NCBI GenBank assembly: GCA_017871115.1 | Contig: JAFCIZ010000005.1 | Span: forward strand, 3,961,501-4,025,500 | From: Cunninghamella blakesleeana | Taxonomy: Eukaryota > Mucoromycota > Mucoromycetes > Mucorales > Cunninghamellaceae | Length of the DNA: 64,000 nt | Direction: 5' to 3' | Part shown: in pieces, positions 62,319 through 64,000 of the stretch | How the letters are laid out: each line of letters begins with the position of its first letter | Numbering within the stretch: position 1 is the stretch's first letter | Made by a program: the position numbers and the translations under genes | Notes under the pieces: generated by a model | Told to the model about the DNA's origin: nothing | The model's database searches: none | Seen by the model: the letters and a program-made list of their open reading frames with translations, nothing else

Positions 62319-62425
62319 ATTAAAAAAAAATAAGGGAGAAGGGAGGAGAAAAAAGTGAAAAAAAAAAAAAAAAAAATTAGCCTGAAGGGGAAATGAGAGA
62401 GAAAAAATAAAGAGAGCTTTTCGGA

Positions 62426-62437
62426 CGGGGTTTAAAA
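62426..62437 (-). promoter_or_regulatory. TTTAAA-N-CCCGnC-type element upstream of TAD1
   Basis: The plus strand reads CGGGGTTTAAAA after GGA, i.e. TTTTAAACCCCG(TCC) on the minus strand, about 108 bp upstream of the TAD1 ATG and in the gene's orientation. Confidence 0.4.
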
Positions 62438-62842
62438 GGCCTATGATCATTTTATGATTCCTATGAAAAAATTAAAGGTCGAACCATAATAAATAATTTT
62501 TGATACATTAAAATTATAAAATAAATGGAAGGGGAAATATATATATATGTATATATAAATGTTATTTTAAGAGGAGGAAAAGGATAATAATAATAATAAT
62601 AATAAAAAACCAGGATGATTATTTTTTTTTTAGTTATTTTACAGGGAGAAAAAGTTGATAATATTATTGAGAAAGGGAGTTGAACATCCTAACAAGTCGG
62701 AATGTATATATATATATATATATATTTATTTATTTATATTTTATTTAAGTGTTTATATACATAAACGTTTAGGTACGATGGTTTTTTTATTTATTTCTTA
62801 TTTAGGTTGTTTTGTATATTTTCAATAAATAATAATAATAAA

Positions 62843-62886
62843 GGGGAGTGGGGGGAGGAGGAAGAGGAGGAAGAGGAGGAGGAGAG
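62843..62886 (+). repeat. Purine-only G-rich mirror repeat (GGA units)
   Basis: Forty-odd bases are almost only G and A: GGGGAGTGGGGGGAGGAGG followed by AAGAGG units. It is about 195 bp upstream of the cyclin ATG. The single T is in the second block. Confidence 0.85.
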
Positions 62887-63080
62887 TATTGTTTAAAGAA
62901 TATATCAAGTTAAAAACCACCCATTTAAATAATATTAATATTTTATGTCGGAATATATATAAATATGTAAAAAAAAAAATGGGTTTTAAAAAGATTTTTT
63001 AATTTTTCCCATTCTCTTTTTTTTTTTTCTCTCTCTTTCTTTTTTCTTTTTTTTAAAAAAAAAAATATTAATAATATATA

Positions 63081-64000
63081 ATGCAAGGACACGTTCCATC
63101 TACAAATAATAATAACAACACTACTACTACTACCATTTTAACTTGTAAAGATCCTTTTCAATTATCAGAATTATGTGGCTATTTGGTACCACGTATATGG
63201 ACAGAAAAAACAACACGACCCAACAGTAAGAGAAATGCTTTATTTAAACACTATTGTCAAAAATTATTTAGAGATACACAAATATCATGCGGATGCATTC
63301 TTTTAGCTTTATACTATTTACAACAATTGAAACAAGCAAACAATACTTCTTTATTAAAATCGGAATCTCATATGTTTACTATTTCTTTAATGTTGGCAAA
63401 TAAATTTTTAGATGATAATACTTTTACAAATAAGGTAAGAAAAATAAATCAAAAAAAAAAAAGTGATAAATCATTTATTCATTCTCTCTCTTGTCTCTTT
63501 CTTTTTTATTTAGACCTGGTCCGAAGTATCAGGAATTCCTATTACTGAATTAAATTTACTGGAAATGCAGTATTTATCAGCTTTGAATTATCAAATATAC
63601 GTTCATTGTATTCGGTTTTGTTCATGGGCAACTCAATGTCAACAATGGTTAGATCAGTGTCGTTTTGCATCCATTTCCACTAATTCTAACACCACTTCTA
63701 TCCCTAATTTTATCACATCAAACACTAATACTAACACTAATACTAATAATAGTAATAATGATAATACTATTTTACGTATAAAAAGATCACTAAGTTCTTA
63801 TGATACAAATAATGCACAAAGATCAACCAAAAAAAGAATGATCTTACCTATTCCCAAACCATTATACCATCCTTACTATCATTATCAACCACCAGTATCA
63901 TCTCATCCATCACAAACCTCTTCACATCCTTTTCTTTTAAAAGATCACTATGATACTGTAACTTCGTCTTTTCAACCTATTTTGCAATCTATTGAACCAT
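63081..64000 (+). CDS. Pho80/Pcl-type cyclin, 5' part; runs off the window
   Basis: Exons 63081-63434 and 63514-64000 (continuing) give 280 residues so far. The cyclin-box reads [70 protein letters not shown], close to Pcl/Pho80/Clg1 cyclins that pair with Pho85/Cdk5-type kinases. [22 protein letters not shown] is the family hallmark. The N-terminal 60 residues are Asn/Thr-rich and then LCGYLVPRIWTE. After the cyclin box the sequence turns Asn/Ser/Thr-rich with KRSLSSYD and KKRMILPIPKP, suggesting a regulatory tail. No stop occurs before the window ends. Confidence 0.9.

Larger units (their letters stand above)
62319..63080. promoter_or_regulatory. Divergent promoter region TAD1 / PCL cyclin
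   Basis: It holds a reverse TTTAAA-CCCCG element at 62426-62437 near TAD1, an (AAT)n run at 62586-62606, an AT run near 62706-62724, a purine-rich GGA block at 62843-62886 and a TTTAAAACCC-like site in reverse at 62980-62989. A T/CT tract precedes the cyclin ATG. Confidence 0.5.

Overview
The window reads as nuclear DNA of an early-diverging filamentous fungus, most likely Mucoromycota (a Mucorales-type genome); this assignment is inferred from gene content. Intergenic DNA is extremely AT-rich and full of homopolymers and AT, AAT, GA and TG microsatellites. Genes are intron-rich, with introns mostly 60-280 bp, GTAAGT/GTAAAT-type donors and TAG acceptors. The proteins are fungal (ABCC vacuolar-type pump, Ssd1, Jip5/WDR55, Thp3, Pho80-like cyclin, Hch1). 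Alongside them are lineages that ascomycete yeasts lack: sepiapterin reductase, a base-exchange type phosphatidylserine synthase, a PRL phosphatase and a CREG-type protein. I saw no rRNA, tRNA, CRISPR, plasmid or convincing transposon sequence.

Layout. 1-8.2 kb: 3' end of sepiapterin reductase (+), a one-TM Ser-rich protein (+), a PRL-type phosphatase (-), a MoaB/MPT-binding (FLAD1-like) protein (+) and a METTL21-type methyltransferase (-). 8.5-16.8 kb: Abp1 (+), ribosomal protein S26 (-), Thp3-like SAC3/GANP protein (+) and phosphatidylserine synthase (+). 17.2-24 kb: a 10-exon full-length ABCC transporter (+), then Isd11 (-). 25-33.5 kb: an Asn-rich protein (+), a SAM methyltransferase with a possible N-myristoylation site (-), a tiny secreted-peptide-like unit (+) and a BAR-PH-ArfGAP protein (+). 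34.6-39.9 kb: PA2G4/EBP1-like (-) and WDR55/Jip5-like (+) sharing a 224 bp divergent promoter, then beta-carbonic anhydrase (+). 39.9-42.6 kb: the longest non-coding stretch, upstream of a four-finger C2H2 factor (+). 45-52.4 kb: two unrecognised low-complexity proteins (+), Hch1 (-), a CREG/PNPOx-like secreted protein (-) and a small two-helix membrane protein (-). 54-64 kb: Ssd1 (-), tRNA adenosine deaminase Tad1/ADAT1 (-) and the 5' part of a Pho80/Pcl-type cyclin (+).

Exon structures were built by hand from splice signals, reading frame and family resemblance. In every listed multi-exon gene the phases close without an internal stop. The genes are mostly independent housekeeping loci, not a cluster. 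The strongest functional neighbourhood is the divergent PA2G4/WDR55 pair, both ribosome-biogenesis families.

Three observations stand out. A 6-nucleotide microexon in the Hch1 gene restores the family's NxNNWHW signature. A recurrent sequence, TTTAAA followed by 1-2 bases and then CCCGnC, lies about 75-180 bp upstream of at least six start codons. The phosphatidylserine synthase is of the animal/plant base-exchange type rather than the CDP-DAG type used by yeasts.
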